Source: Tranquillimonas alkanivorans (lineage in GTDB: Bacteria; Pseudomonadota; Alphaproteobacteria; Rhodobacterales; Rhodobacteraceae). From it: a stretch of DNA of 64,000 nucleotides. A program made the position numbers and the translations under genes. The stretch is taken from positions 372,001-436,000 of the forward strand of contig NZ_FOXA01000001.1 of assembly GCF_900115595.1 (NCBI RefSeq). The letters run 5' to 3'. Shown here one piece after another: positions 25,868 through 33,375 of the stretch (position 1 is its first letter; each line of letters begins with the position of its first letter). The notes under the pieces are model-generated. The model did not search any database. It was not told where the DNA came from and saw nothing but the letters and a program-made list of their open reading frames with translations.

Positions 25868-26542
25868 ATGACCCTTCAGAAGTTCGAAAACAACCTGCGG
25901 CTTTCCTCGGCGCTCGACGTGGAGGTGAAGGCTGGTCGCGACGGTCAAATTGAGGGCTATGCCTCGACCTTCGGCGGCGGCCCAGACCGTCACGGCGATA
26001 TCGTGGCGAAGGGCGCTTTCCGGAAGTCTCTGGCGGCTCACAGGGCCGAGGGCACTGCTCCGGCCATGCTCTGGAGCCACGCGATGGAGCAGCCCATCGG
26101 CAAATGGCTGGAGCTTGTCGAGGACGACGCTGGGCTCTTCGTGAAGGGCCAGGTGAACCTCAAGACGGAGCGAGGCCGCGAGGCATGGGAGCACGTCGCT
26201 GCCGGTGACGTGGGCGCATTCTCCATCGGCTATATCACTCCGGACGGCGGGCGCACGTATCTCGGCGAGGGCAAGTTCCAGCTTTCCGAGGTGGAGTTGG
26301 TCGAGGTGTCCCTGGTGACCGTCCCGGCCAACCCCAAGGCGCGGATCACGGCGCACAAGTCTCTCGGCTCCAAGTCCGAGCTGGTCGAGGTCCTGCGCGG
26401 CGCCGGGCTCGCCAAGGCGGCGGCCAAGCGCATCGCGGCGGGCGGGTGGTCCGCCCTCAACTCCAACCACGACGAGAAGGCCGCGCAGCTCGCGGCGCGC
26501 ATCGAGCGGGCGACCGCGCAACTGAAAGGCACCTATCAATGA
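25868..26542 (+). CDS. HK97-family prohead protease
   Basis: A 224-residue capsid maturation protease. IEGYASTFGGGPDRHGDIVAKGAF is the family opening. His71 in LWSHAMEQPIG and Ser119 in GAFSIGY are the catalytic pair, and VEVSLVTVPANP follows. It would cleave the N-terminal delta domain of the neighbouring capsid protein. The stop overlaps the capsid ATG (ATGA), the normal protease-capsid arrangement. The portal gene that normally lies just upstream is absent; only about 145 bp of non-coding DNA separates it from the 82-aa gene. Confidence 0.93.
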   Translation: MTLQKFENNLRLSSALDVEVKAGRDGQIEGYASTFGGGPDRHGDIVAKGAFRKSLAAHRAEGTAPAMLWSHAMEQPIGKWLELVEDDAGLFVKGQVNLKTERGREAWEHVAAGDVGAFSIGYITPDGGRTYLGEGKFQLSEVELVEVSLVTVPANPKARITAHKSLGSKSELVEVLRGAGLAKAAAKRIAAGGWSALNSNHDEKAAQLAARIERATAQLKGTYQ

Positions 26543-27726
26543 GCATGCACGACAAGACCCTCACGGCTTCGGCCCGGGCACTCCTGGCGGCTGGCAAGCA
26601 CCTCCAGAAGAAGGACGGCGAGGATCCCTTCGAGATCCTGACCAAGAAATTTGGCGACCACACCGACGAGGTGATCCGCCGCATCGGCAAGACCGATGAG
26701 GCAATGACCGAGGTGAAGGAACAGGTGACGGCCCTCGAGCAGAAGATGGCGCGTGGCGGCGGCGGTGGCCGGCCGGTGCAGGCCAAGAGCTGGGGCGAGC
26801 AGTTCACCGACCACGACGGCCTCAAGGCGTTCGCCGAAGAAACCAGCCGTCCGGCGCGCTTCCGCCTCGACCTGAAGACTACGATCACGAACGACGCGGC
26901 TTCGGCCGGCGCCCTGGGCACACCGACGCGGGACGCGACGAACCTCCTGCCGAAGCGCCGGATGACCGTTCGCGACCTCCTGCCGGTCATCTCCGTGTCG
27001 TCGAACACGATCGAGTACCCGAACCAGACGGGCCGGACGAACAACGCGGCGACCGTGGCGGAGGGTGCGGCCAAGCCCGAGAGCGCGCTGGCATTCGATC
27101 TTCAGACCGTGGCGACCCAGGTCATCGCTCACTGGATCCCGGCCTCGCGCCAAGTGATGGACGACGTGCCGCAACTGCGCGACCTGATCGACACGGAACT
27201 GCGCTATGGGCTGATGCTCGCCGAGGAGACGCAGCTTCTGAACGGTGACGGGACGGGGTCGAACCTCTCCGGCCTCATCACGAATGCCACGGCGTTCGCC
27301 GACCCGCTGACGCAGGCGAGCCCGACCATGATCGACCAGATCGGCGCGGCGATCCTTCAGAACGCGCTGGCGGAGTATCCGGCGGACGGCATCATGATGC
27401 ACCCGAGCGACTGGATGCGCATGCGCCTGCTCAAGGACGGCGACGGGAAGTACATCCTCGGCAATCCGCAGGCCAACGTGACGCCCAACCTGTTCGGGCT
27501 GCCCGTGGTGACGACGCAGGCGATGACCGTGGACAAGTTCCTGGTCGGCAACTTCCAAGCTGCGGCAACGCTCTATGACCGCTGGCAGCCGCGCGTCGAA
27601 ATCAGCACCGAACACGCCGACTTCTTCACGAAGAACCTGGTCGCGATCCTGGCGGAAGAGCGGCTCGGCCTCGCGGTGAAGAACGCCACGGCGCTCACCT
27701 ACGGCGACTTCGGCAACGTCGCCTGA
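26539..27726 (+). CDS. HK97-family major capsid protein
   Basis: A 395-residue capsid protein with the HK97 fold. An N-terminal charged coiled-coil delta domain (about 1-100: EVIRRIGKTDEAMTEVKEQVTALEQKM) ends in a Gly-rich linker. The mature core includes TVAEGAAKPES, WIPASRQVMDDVPQLRDLIDTEL, ETQLLNGDGTGSNLSGL and the C-terminal EERLGLAVKNATAL. The frame is intact and full length. It is translationally coupled to the protease. No head-tail connector genes follow. Confidence 0.95.
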   Translation: MSMHDKTLTASARALLAAGKHLQKKDGEDPFEILTKKFGDHTDEVIRRIGKTDEAMTEVKEQVTALEQKMARGGGGGRPVQAKSWGEQFTDHDGLKAFAEETSRPARFRLDLKTTITNDAASAGALGTPTRDATNLLPKRRMTVRDLLPVISVSSNTIEYPNQTGRTNNAATVAEGAAKPESALAFDLQTVATQVIAHWIPASRQVMDDVPQLRDLIDTELRYGLMLAEETQLLNGDGTGSNLSGLITNATAFADPLTQASPTMIDQIGAAILQNALAEYPADGIMMHPSDWMRMRLLKDGDGKYILGNPQANVTPNLFGLPVVTTQAMTVDKFLVGNFQAAATLYDRWQPRVEISTEHADFFTKNLVAILAEERLGLAVKNATALTYGDFGNVA

Positions 27727-27834
27727 TGACAGGCAGGACGCGGCCTCAACGCGTCCCCGTTACTCGGTCAGTGGGCAAACCCCGAGAGAGCGCGGTCGGT
27801 TTTCCTTCGGGAGCCTCCTTCGACGCGGCGCTCA

Positions 27835-27863
27835 GCCCCCCTCCAAGGTCCCAGGAGGGGGGC
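27835..27863 (+). terminator. Strong hairpin between capsid and tape-measure genes
   Basis: A perfect 10-bp stem, GCCCCCCTCC with GGAGGGGGGC and a 9-base loop, lies in the 224-bp gap after the capsid gene. No U-tract follows, so it is either a weak terminator or an mRNA-stabilising stem that could separate high capsid from low tape-measure expression. A 73-codon frame across the gap is Pro/Arg-rich and does not look coding. Confidence 0.45.
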
Positions 27864-27950
27864 GCTCCAACCTTCACCGCCTCACGTCCCCCACCGACGC
27901 GCCCCCAACCCGCACAAATGTCCGCAATTCACACATTCGGAGCCTGACAC

Positions 27951-30005
27951 ATGACACAAGCGACCATTGGCGCTCTGCGCGTAGACCTGGGGCTGAACAG
28001 CGCCAAGTTCCAAAGCGGCGTGAAGCGCGCCAACAAGTCCCTCCAGGGCATGCGTCAGCAGTTCGCTGCGTTCTCGGCGGCAGCAGCAACCATCGGGGCG
28101 GCGTTGGGCGGGATCACGAAGACCGTCGTCGAATCCGCCAACGAAGTCGACCGGTTTGCGAAGGTCGCCAACGCCGCCCCGGCTCGGTTCCAGAAGATGG
28201 CCGCAGCAGCTCGCACGGCTGGCATCTCGCAGGAGAAACTGGCCGATCAGTTGAAGGACGTGAATGACCGCGTGGGCGACTTCCTCGCCACTGGCGGCGG
28301 GCCGATGGCCGACTTCTTCGAAAAGATCGCACCCCGTGTTGGCGTGACGGCGGAGCAGTTCCGCAACCTGTCCGGCCCCGACGCGCTACAGCTCTACGTG
28401 GACAGCTTGCAGAAGGCCAATCTCAGTCAGGGCGAGATGACCTTCTACATGGAGGCGATGGCGTCTGACCTGACGCAACTTCTGCCGCTGTTGAAGAACG
28501 GTGGCGCGGAAATGGAGCGAATGGGGAAACGCGCCAAGCAGTTCGGCGCGGTGCTGAGCGCGGAAGCCATTGGGCAGTTGCGGCGCACGCACGTCGCCCT
28601 TCAGGAAGTCGGGCTCGTGTTCAAAGGCTTTGCGAACCAGATCGCGACCGCCGTGGCTCCGAGCGTCGAGGCGATGGCGAACGCCTTCTCCGACCTCGCC
28701 CTGGAAGGCCAGCCGCTCAACCGGGCGATCACCTTACTGACTGACAACATCGAGCGTCTGAGCGCCTGGACAGCGACAGCCGTCGCGGCGGTGGGCACCC
28801 GGCTCGCCTGGGCGATGGGTGCGGCCGCGCTCGGAGTGCGGGGCCTCACCCTATCCCTCCAGGCGCTGAGGGTGGCTCTGATGCGCATTGGCTTGGGTGC
28901 CGTCGTCGTCGTTGCGGGCGAGGCCGTCTATCAGTTCGGGCGGCTGGTATCGGCCACAGGCGGTTTCGGAGAGGCGCTGACCCGCCTCAAAGCCGTAGCT
29001 GTGGAGGTCTGGGAGAGGATCAAGGACGCGATCGACACGCTGCCTCTGGCGATGGAGGCGGCTACGGCGTCGATGGAAGTAAAATTCCTGCGCGGCTTGG
29101 AAAGCATGCTCCAGTCGTTCCAGGACTTTACGAACAAGGTGGTGGGAGGGCTCAACGACACCTTCAAGATGTCCCTGCCGTATCTGAACCTCGAGCCAAT
29201 CCAGGGAATGGGAACCGGCTCGCTGTCCAAGGCTGCGGCGGCCGCCGAGAGGAACGCATCGAGGCTCGGAGGCAAGCTGTCTGACGCGATGTCTGGCCTT
29301 GGTGCTCCGCTCAAGAGCGTTCAGGCGCTGCGTGACCTGATGAAGGGCGCGGAGACTGCCGCCGGCGGCGCAGCTGACGCGGCTGAGCGGATAAATCGTG
29401 CGCTTGCCGGTGCGACCGGTGGCGGTGCCGGCGGTGACGGTGGTGGAGGTGGGAACGGCAATAACATCGCCCGAGAGTTCACCGAGATCGAGATGAAGGC
29501 CAAGTCAGTGGCCGACACGATCCGCAGCAGCTTCACTGACGCCTTCAAGGGCGCGGTCACTGGGGCCAAGACGCTCGGCGAGGCCGTCACTGCGGCGCTG
29601 CGACGGATTTCCGACGCGCTCCTCAACTCGGTCGGCAATGCGATGTTCGGCGGCTTCGCAAACTCCATTACGTCCGCGCTATTCAAGGGCATCCCCGGCT
29701 TCACCAGCATTCCCGGCTTTGCCAGCGGGACGAACTTCGCGCCCGGCGGTCTGGCGATGGTGGGCGAGCGCGGGCCGGAACTGGTGAACCTGCCGCGCGG
29801 ATCGCAGGTGGTGCCGAACCACCGCCTCGACAGTCTCGGTGGATCGGCACGGGTCGAGGTGGTGCCCTCCCCCTATTTCGACGTGCGCGTGTCCGAGGTG
29901 AGCCGTCAGGCCAACGCGCCGGCGATCGCCGGGGTGGCGCGTGCCGGGCGCCAGGGCCACGGCGCACGGTCGCAGCAATTCTCGCAACGGGGCACCATGA
30001 CGTAA
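27951..30005 (+). CDS. Phage tail tape-measure protein
   Basis: A 684-residue protein. The N-terminus (IGALRVDLGLNSAKFQSGVKRANKSL) is a typical tape-measure start. A long helical region with hydrophobic segments (about 275-330) follows. A Gly-rich linker is near 485-505. The C-terminal AMVGERGPELVNLPRGSQVV is a common tape-measure ending. It should set the length of a long flexible tail, and the length here would imply roughly a 100-nm tail by the usual rule. None of the proteins that build the rest of the tail are encoded here. Confidence 0.88.
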   Translation: MTQATIGALRVDLGLNSAKFQSGVKRANKSLQGMRQQFAAFSAAAATIGAALGGITKTVVESANEVDRFAKVANAAPARFQKMAAAARTAGISQEKLADQLKDVNDRVGDFLATGGGPMADFFEKIAPRVGVTAEQFRNLSGPDALQLYVDSLQKANLSQGEMTFYMEAMASDLTQLLPLLKNGGAEMERMGKRAKQFGAVLSAEAIGQLRRTHVALQEVGLVFKGFANQIATAVAPSVEAMANAFSDLALEGQPLNRAITLLTDNIERLSAWTATAVAAVGTRLAWAMGAAALGVRGLTLSLQALRVALMRIGLGAVVVVAGEAVYQFGRLVSATGGFGEALTRLKAVAVEVWERIKDAIDTLPLAMEAATASMEVKFLRGLESMLQSFQDFTNKVVGGLNDTFKMSLPYLNLEPIQGMGTGSLSKAAAAAERNASRLGGKLSDAMSGLGAPLKSVQALRDLMKGAETAAGGAADAAERINRALAGATGGGAGGDGGGGGNGNNIAREFTEIEMKAKSVADTIRSSFTDAFKGAVTGAKTLGEAVTAALRRISDALLNSVGNAMFGGFANSITSALFKGIPGFTSIPGFASGTNFAPGGLAMVGERGPELVNLPRGSQVVPNHRLDSLGGSARVEVVPSPYFDVRVSEVSRQANAPAIAGVARAGRQGHGARSQQFSQRGTMT

Positions 30006-30023
30006 GCGGCCGCCGTTCTTCGC

Positions 30024-30446
30024 TTACGTGATCGGGGGCGGTGTCTCGCTATAGTGCACCTTCGGACAGCGGGTGCCGCCTCGTGCCCAATACTCTAGCC
30101 ACTCGAGCGTCCCTTCCTCCGCCATCGTCAGCGTCTTCAGCTTCACGAGGGCACCGGCACCGTTTCTCTCCACCCGGATCACGTTGAACGGGCTATAGAC
30201 GAAGCCGCCAGACGTGCCGAACACGATCTCGCCATAATCAAGATCAGGATACAGCTGGCCGTCCACGTCCGCATAGTATGAAGCCTGATTGCAGGCGCGC
30301 ATCTGCCTGTTCGACCGAGCGTATACGGCCTGATAATTCTCCTGAAGCTGGAACTGCCGCTGGAAGGCGGTTTGATCCAACTGCGCCTGAGACGTGCAGC
30401 CCGCAAGCCCCACGGCAACGATGATCCCACTGATTACGCGCACCAC
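30024..30446 (-). CDS. Predicted lipoprotein carried by the element
   Basis: A 140-residue protein with a lipoprotein signal (VISGIIVAVGLAGC, lipobox LAGC, Cys17). The mature part is polar with YYADVDGQLYPDLDYGEIVFG and a second Cys near residue 127. The start codon is GTG, with GAGGGG just upstream. It is read against the structural genes and so has its own control, as expected of a gene active in the lysogen. An envelope role such as superinfection exclusion is a hypothesis only. Confidence 0.7.
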   Translation of the reverse strand: MVRVISGIIVAVGLAGCTSQAQLDQTAFQRQFQLQENYQAVYARSNRQMRACNQASYYADVDGQLYPDLDYGEIVFGTSGGFVYSPFNVIRVERNGAGALVKLKTLTMAEEGTLEWLEYWARGGTRCPKVHYSETPPPIT

Positions 30447-30475
30447 TTTCCCCTCTGCGGCTGATTCGCCCCCTG

Positions 30476-30575
30476 CGTGTAAGAGAAAGCTTCAATTACG
30501 TACGAAAAAGATCAAGACGTGTAAGAAAAAGACGCAACCGCGTGTAACAAAAAGTTCTGCGTCTTTTCGTTACAC
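30476..30575. repeat. Iteron-like array CGTGTAAnAAAAG
   Basis: Copies of a roughly 14-bp unit end at 30489 (CGTGTAAGAGAAAG), 30510 (CGTACGAAAAAG, degenerate), 30531 (CGTGTAAGAAAAAG) and 30554 (CGTGTAACAAAAAG). That is 21, 21 and 23 bp apart, about two helical turns. An inverted copy (CTTTTCGTTACAC) lies at 30563-30575. The block is A-rich and sits between the two leftward genes. It could be a replication origin for the primase-polymerase or an operator array for the lipoprotein promoter. Confidence 0.7.
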
Positions 30576-30646
30576 AACTGCGGAGTAATGGGGAGAGCGT
30601 TCGAAAAGTCGCTTCCGCTTGTGCAGAAGATGAAGGCGACTTTCGC

Positions 30647-30799
30647 TCAGCCAGCGAGGTATCCGCGCTCGCGCAGCCAGTCCGACAGCACTTTCTCGAC
30701 GAGTGAGGCGACCGACCGGGCGTCCTCCTTCGCTGCCTTCTCGGCTGCTGCTTTCACTTCATCCGTCACGCGAACCGAGATAGCGGAGGTTTTTGCCAT
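30647..30799 (-). CDS. Ribbon-helix-helix DNA-binding protein
   Basis: A 50-residue protein: MAKTSAISVRVTDEVKAAAE, then a helical EKAAKEDARSVASLVEKVLSDWLRERGYL. This is the RHH (CopG/Arc-like) pattern, one beta strand and two helices. It probably dimerises and binds short palindromes. The divergent region upstream contains GTGCATCATGCAC over a promoter. An alternative in-frame ATG at 30829 would add ten residues; neither start has a strong Shine-Dalgarno. A regulator of the element or of plasmid-like replication is likely. Confidence 0.75.
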   Translation of the reverse strand: MAKTSAISVRVTDEVKAAAEKAAKEDARSVASLVEKVLSDWLRERGYLAG

Positions 30800-30818
30800 T
30801 GTGTTCACTTGTGTGCAG

Positions 30819-30850
30819 TTGACATTCAATCAGTAGGGTGCATCATGCAC
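30819..30850 (+). promoter_or_regulatory. Rightward promoter with overlapping palindrome
   Basis: A consensus -35 TTGACA (30819-30824) is followed after 17-18 bp by a weak -10 (ATCATG/TCATGC). The palindrome GTGCA-tca-TGCAC (30838-30850) covers the -10. It lies between the RHH gene (leftward) and the rightward cluster at 30937. The RHH protein is the obvious candidate binder. Confidence 0.55.
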
Positions 30851-30936
30851 TCAGTTGCACACAAACGCAACGGCCCCCGAAGGTGCGGTAACACCGACGA
30901 GGGCCTGACCGAAGCTCGACCAATGGGAGATCGAGA

Positions 30937-31317
30937 ATGGCTAACGCTATCCATACCACCCGCCGCAGTCTGCTGGCCAGCCTTCCGGCGCTGGGGCTTG
31001 CGCCTGCCGCCGCCATGTCGGCCACGGCGCAGGATCCTGTCCCGGAGTACTTCCGTCGCTGGAAGGAGGCGATGGAGGCATGGAACCAGCACGACGAGGC
31101 CACGCCGGAGTCCGCGCACCTTTGGGACGAGCACTGCCGATTTGAGAAGCTGCTGTGCACCACGAGGCCGACGACGATGGCGGGTCTGATCGCGCAGATC
31201 GAGTTCATCCTGCACCCGCAGGGGCTTGGGGACTACGCCCTCGGGAACATGTGGGAGGACCTCGACCGGAAGCTGGTGGAGAACATGGTGGCGGGCGCGA
31301 AGGAGATGGCGGCATGA
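30937..31317 (+). CDS. Hypothetical protein with twin-arginine-like N-terminus
   Basis: A 126-residue protein starting MANAIHTTRRSLLASLPALG, with an RR motif, a hydrophobic stretch and an Ala-rich cleavage-like site (ATAQD). The rest is helical (YFRRWKEAMEAWNQHDEATPESAHLWDEHCRFEKLL). Similar small proteins are frequent in alphaproteobacterial prophages; the function is not known to me. The stop overlaps the next gene start (ATGA). Upstream GGGAGATCGAGA gives the ribosome site. Confidence 0.7.
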   Translation: MANAIHTTRRSLLASLPALGLAPAAAMSATAQDPVPEYFRRWKEAMEAWNQHDEATPESAHLWDEHCRFEKLLCTTRPTTMAGLIAQIEFILHPQGLGDYALGNMWEDLDRKLVENMVAGAKEMAA

Positions 31318-31577
31318 GCAGAATAATCGGAGAAGCCGCCGACCGCACAGAATCGGCCATGGGCGAACTTCGCAACGCGATGGAAATGCTCGAGTTCGTC
31401 TCCTACTGGTCGGTCTGCCAAGTCGCTGATGGCGAGCCCCTTCCGACGGATGCGCGGGACGCCATGATCGGCGCAGTGAACGCAATGAAGCTGCACGTGG
31501 ATGCACTGTCTGCCGCTCATGAGGCCGAACTCTCGGCGCGCCTGGACGCGGAGCGGCCTCGGCCAGTGGCGGCATAA
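31314..31577 (+). CDS. Small helical hypothetical protein
   Basis: An 87-residue, all-helical, acidic protein (SRIIGEAADRTESAMGELRN and continuing AMEMLEFVSYW). It is translationally coupled to the preceding gene by an ATGA overlap and followed 16 bp later by an intrinsic terminator, so the two form a closed two-gene operon. No family recognised. Confidence 0.65.
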   Translation: MSRIIGEAADRTESAMGELRNAMEMLEFVSYWSVCQVADGEPLPTDARDAMIGAVNAMKLHVDALSAAHEAELSARLDAERPRPVAA

Positions 31578-31593
31578 TCTCGGCCCGCGAATG

Positions 31594-31626
31594 CGCCCGG
31601 CTCCAATGGTCGGGCGTCTTTTTCTT
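31594..31626 (+). terminator. Intrinsic terminator
   Basis: The stem CGCCCG/CGGGCG (31594-31599, 31611-31616) with an 11-base loop is followed by TCTTTTTCTT. It closes the two-gene operon at 30937-31577. Confidence 0.75.
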
Positions 31627-31636
31627 CATCCTTCTC

Positions 31637-31665
31637 TTGACGGAACTTGCGTGCGGCGCTATTCC
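31637..31665 (+). promoter_or_regulatory. Promoter of the MerR-like regulator
   Basis: TTGACG (31637-31642) and TATTCC (31660-31665) are spaced 17 bp, directly after the preceding terminator and 27 bp before the ATG. Confidence 0.55.
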
Positions 31666-31691
31666 TTCATGTGACGGATGGAGGCGAGAAC

Positions 31692-32111
31692 ATGAAGATG
31701 GACGAGTTCAAAGACACGATTGGGGCCAGTCGGCGGGAAATCGAGAACTGGCTGAACCGGGTGGACCCGTTCCTCAGCACGTTCGAGCCGACGAGGCGCG
31801 GCATCCCGCGAGAGTACACGAAGGAGAACGTCATCGAACTGGCGTTCATCGCGGCGTTCATCCGCGCCGGATTGGAACTTCAGAGCGCGAGCGCCTACGC
31901 ACGGACGATGCTTCGGCATTACCGCAACAAGGAAGTGCGGGCATGGGTCGCCTTTCCCGCTGGCGATGCCGCTTCTTCCAAGGCGACCGACGATATCTCG
32001 GGCACCGACTTTGCGGCCTTGGCTGCGCGTTCCGACCGATCGGCTGTCACCGTCATCCACGTCAGCGCAGTATTCGAGAAGATCGAGCGGTTGTTTGCGC
32101 GTGCCGCTTAA
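31692..32111 (+). CDS. MerR-like winged-helix regulator
   Basis: A 139-residue protein. The N-terminal half reads as a MerR-type DNA-binding domain: SRREIENWLNRVDPFLS (helix-turn-helix) and RGIPREYTKENVIELAFIAAFIRAGL (wing plus second helix). The C-terminal half is helical with no effector motif. GGAGGCGAGAA precedes the ATG at 31692; an upstream ATG at 31647 lies in the promoter and is rejected. It is probably the switch or excision regulator of the element. TTAACC motifs just downstream are possible binding sites. Confidence 0.7.
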   Translation: MKMDEFKDTIGASRREIENWLNRVDPFLSTFEPTRRGIPREYTKENVIELAFIAAFIRAGLELQSASAYARTMLRHYRNKEVRAWVAFPAGDAASSKATDDISGTDFAALAARSDRSAVTVIHVSAVFEKIERLFARAA

Positions 32112-32148
32112 CCGGCACCTGAGATTAACCATCGCCCGGTACGGTTAA
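32108..32148. promoter_or_regulatory. TTAACC operator-like repeats upstream of the HTH/integrase genes
   Basis: TTAACC occurs at 32108-32113 and 32125-32130, and inverted as GGTTAA at 32143-32148. The last two are an inverted pair with a 12-bp gap. The cluster sits in the 59-bp space before the HTH gene and is a plausible regulator site controlling integration and excision. Confidence 0.45.
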
Positions 32149-32170
32149 CGGACACTGAGCAGAGCAGACG

Positions 32171-32515
32171 ATGTCCATCCTTCCCGCCCACACCACGCCC
32201 CGCGAACTCGCCGAACACCTCGGCGTGTCGGAGCGTACCCTGCGCGAGAAAGCGCGGGCGCTGGGGGCGTACAGGAAGCTGGGCAGCACAATGATCCTGC
32301 TTGAAGGTGACGTTAACGCGATCATGGAGGCAGCGCGGCCATGCCACTCAAACTCACCAAGCGCGGCAAAATCTGGCACTACAGCGGCACCGTCGCCGGA
32401 AGGCGACTACGCGGCACTACGGGCGCAACGGACAAAGCAATCGCGCAGCGGATCGCGGCGGAAACCGAAGCTGCCGAGTGGAAGCGTCATCTCGATGGAC
32501 CGGGGGCGCACGTGA
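32171..32515 (+). CDS. Helix-turn-helix protein overlapping the integrase start
   Basis: A 114-residue frame. Residues 8-56 are an AlpA/excisionase-like HTH (TTPRELAEHLGVSERTLREKARALGA, then STMILLEGDVNAIMEA). The tail (RPCHSNSPSAAKSGTT and PSPEGDYAALRAQRTK) runs out of frame over the first 175 bp of the integrase gene. Proteins with this same ending occur upstream of integrases in other Rhodobacterales to my recollection, so the overlap is probably genuine. Likely role: recombination directionality factor or regulator of int. Confidence 0.65.
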   Translation: MSILPAHTTPRELAEHLGVSERTLREKARALGAYRKLGSTMILLEGDVNAIMEAARPCHSNSPSAAKSGTTAAPSPEGDYAALRAQRTKQSRSGSRRKPKLPSGSVISMDRGRT

Positions 32516-33369
32516 CGTTTGCGCAGGCGTCGATCGCGTACCGTCAAGCGGAGAAGCCCGACCGCTTCCTGGAGAAGATCGAGGACCACTGGCAGGACAC
32601 GCCGATCCGCGAGATCACACCCGGAGCCATCCGCCAGTCTGCGATGACGCTCTACCCCAACGCCACGGGAGCCACCCGCAATCGGCAGGTCATTGTCCCG
32701 ACGCAGGCAATCATCAACTTCGCCGCTGAACTGGAATGGTGCGCTCCGATTAAGGTGAAGCGCTTCCCGGTGAATGCGAAAGAAAAAGTGCCCGCCTCAC
32801 GCGAGTGGGTGGAAGCCTTCGCCGCTCAAGCAGAGGCCGACCACCTGCCGCACCTCGCCGCCCTCTGCCTCTTCATGTTCGGCACGGCTGCGCGCATTGG
32901 TGAGGCCGTACGCCTGACGTGGGGCGACGTTGACTTCATCTCACGCAGTGCCGTCGTCAGGATCCGAAAGCCGAAGCCCTGGAACCGCACGGCCCACCTG
33001 CCCCAGCCGGTAGTGGTGGCGCTGGCGAACATCCAGAGCAACCGGAATCCGGAAGAACTCGTCTTTGGCTATGCCGGACGTGGAAGCGTCAAAGACGCCT
33101 GGAACAACACCATCACGCGCGCCGGGATCGAGCGTCTCACGCCGCACTCCTGCCGCCACGGCTTCGCTACCACCATGCTCCGCGCTGGTGTGGACGTGAA
33201 GACGGTCGCAAAGGCAGGCGGCTGGAAGGACGCAGCCACGGTGCTCAAGACCTATGCCCACGCACTCGAAGACCCCACAGTCTCGGATGCTGTTTTTGGC
33301 ACAGAAGTGACACACGCGGAAAGCGTGGCACACGTAACTATCGACAATCAAAGGAAAAATCGAGCATGA
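32341..33369 (+). CDS. Tyrosine-recombinase integrase
   Basis: A 342-residue integrase with an N-terminal arm-binding region and a SAM-like core-binding domain. The catalytic domain contains Arg185 (TAARIGEAVRL), His269-x-x-Arg272 (HSCRHGFAT), Trp295 in the His/Trp box (GGWKD) and nucleophile Tyr305 (LKTYAHAL). All catalytic positions are intact. Its stop lies 6 bp before the right copy of the 26-bp repeat, the usual int-att arrangement. It should recombine at the serC leader stem. Upstream HTH overlap suggests coupled expression. Confidence 0.95.
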   Translation: MPLKLTKRGKIWHYSGTVAGRRLRGTTGATDKAIAQRIAAETEAAEWKRHLDGPGAHVTFAQASIAYRQAEKPDRFLEKIEDHWQDTPIREITPGAIRQSAMTLYPNATGATRNRQVIVPTQAIINFAAELEWCAPIKVKRFPVNAKEKVPASREWVEAFAAQAEADHLPHLAALCLFMFGTAARIGEAVRLTWGDVDFISRSAVVRIRKPKPWNRTAHLPQPVVVALANIQSNRNPEELVFGYAGRGSVKDAWNNTITRAGIERLTPHSCRHGFATTMLRAGVDVKTVAKAGGWKDAATVLKTYAHALEDPTVSDAVFGTEVTHAESVAHVTIDNQRKNRA

Positions 33370-33375
33370 ACATTA

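Noticed and set aside
27726-27947. A 73-codon frame between capsid and tape-measure genes, considered as a head-tail connector
   Set aside because: Pro/Arg/Ser low complexity, no Shine-Dalgarno, spans a strong hairpin; no connector-like fold pattern.
30588-30836. An 82-codon rightward frame over the RHH gene
   Set aside because: It is antisense to a clear ribbon-helix-helix protein and has no support of its own.
30937-31317. Considered as a Tat-exported toxin or enzyme because of TTRRSLL
   Set aside because: The rest of the protein has no catalytic motif; similar small proteins occur as prophage hypotheticals, so only a neutral description is given.
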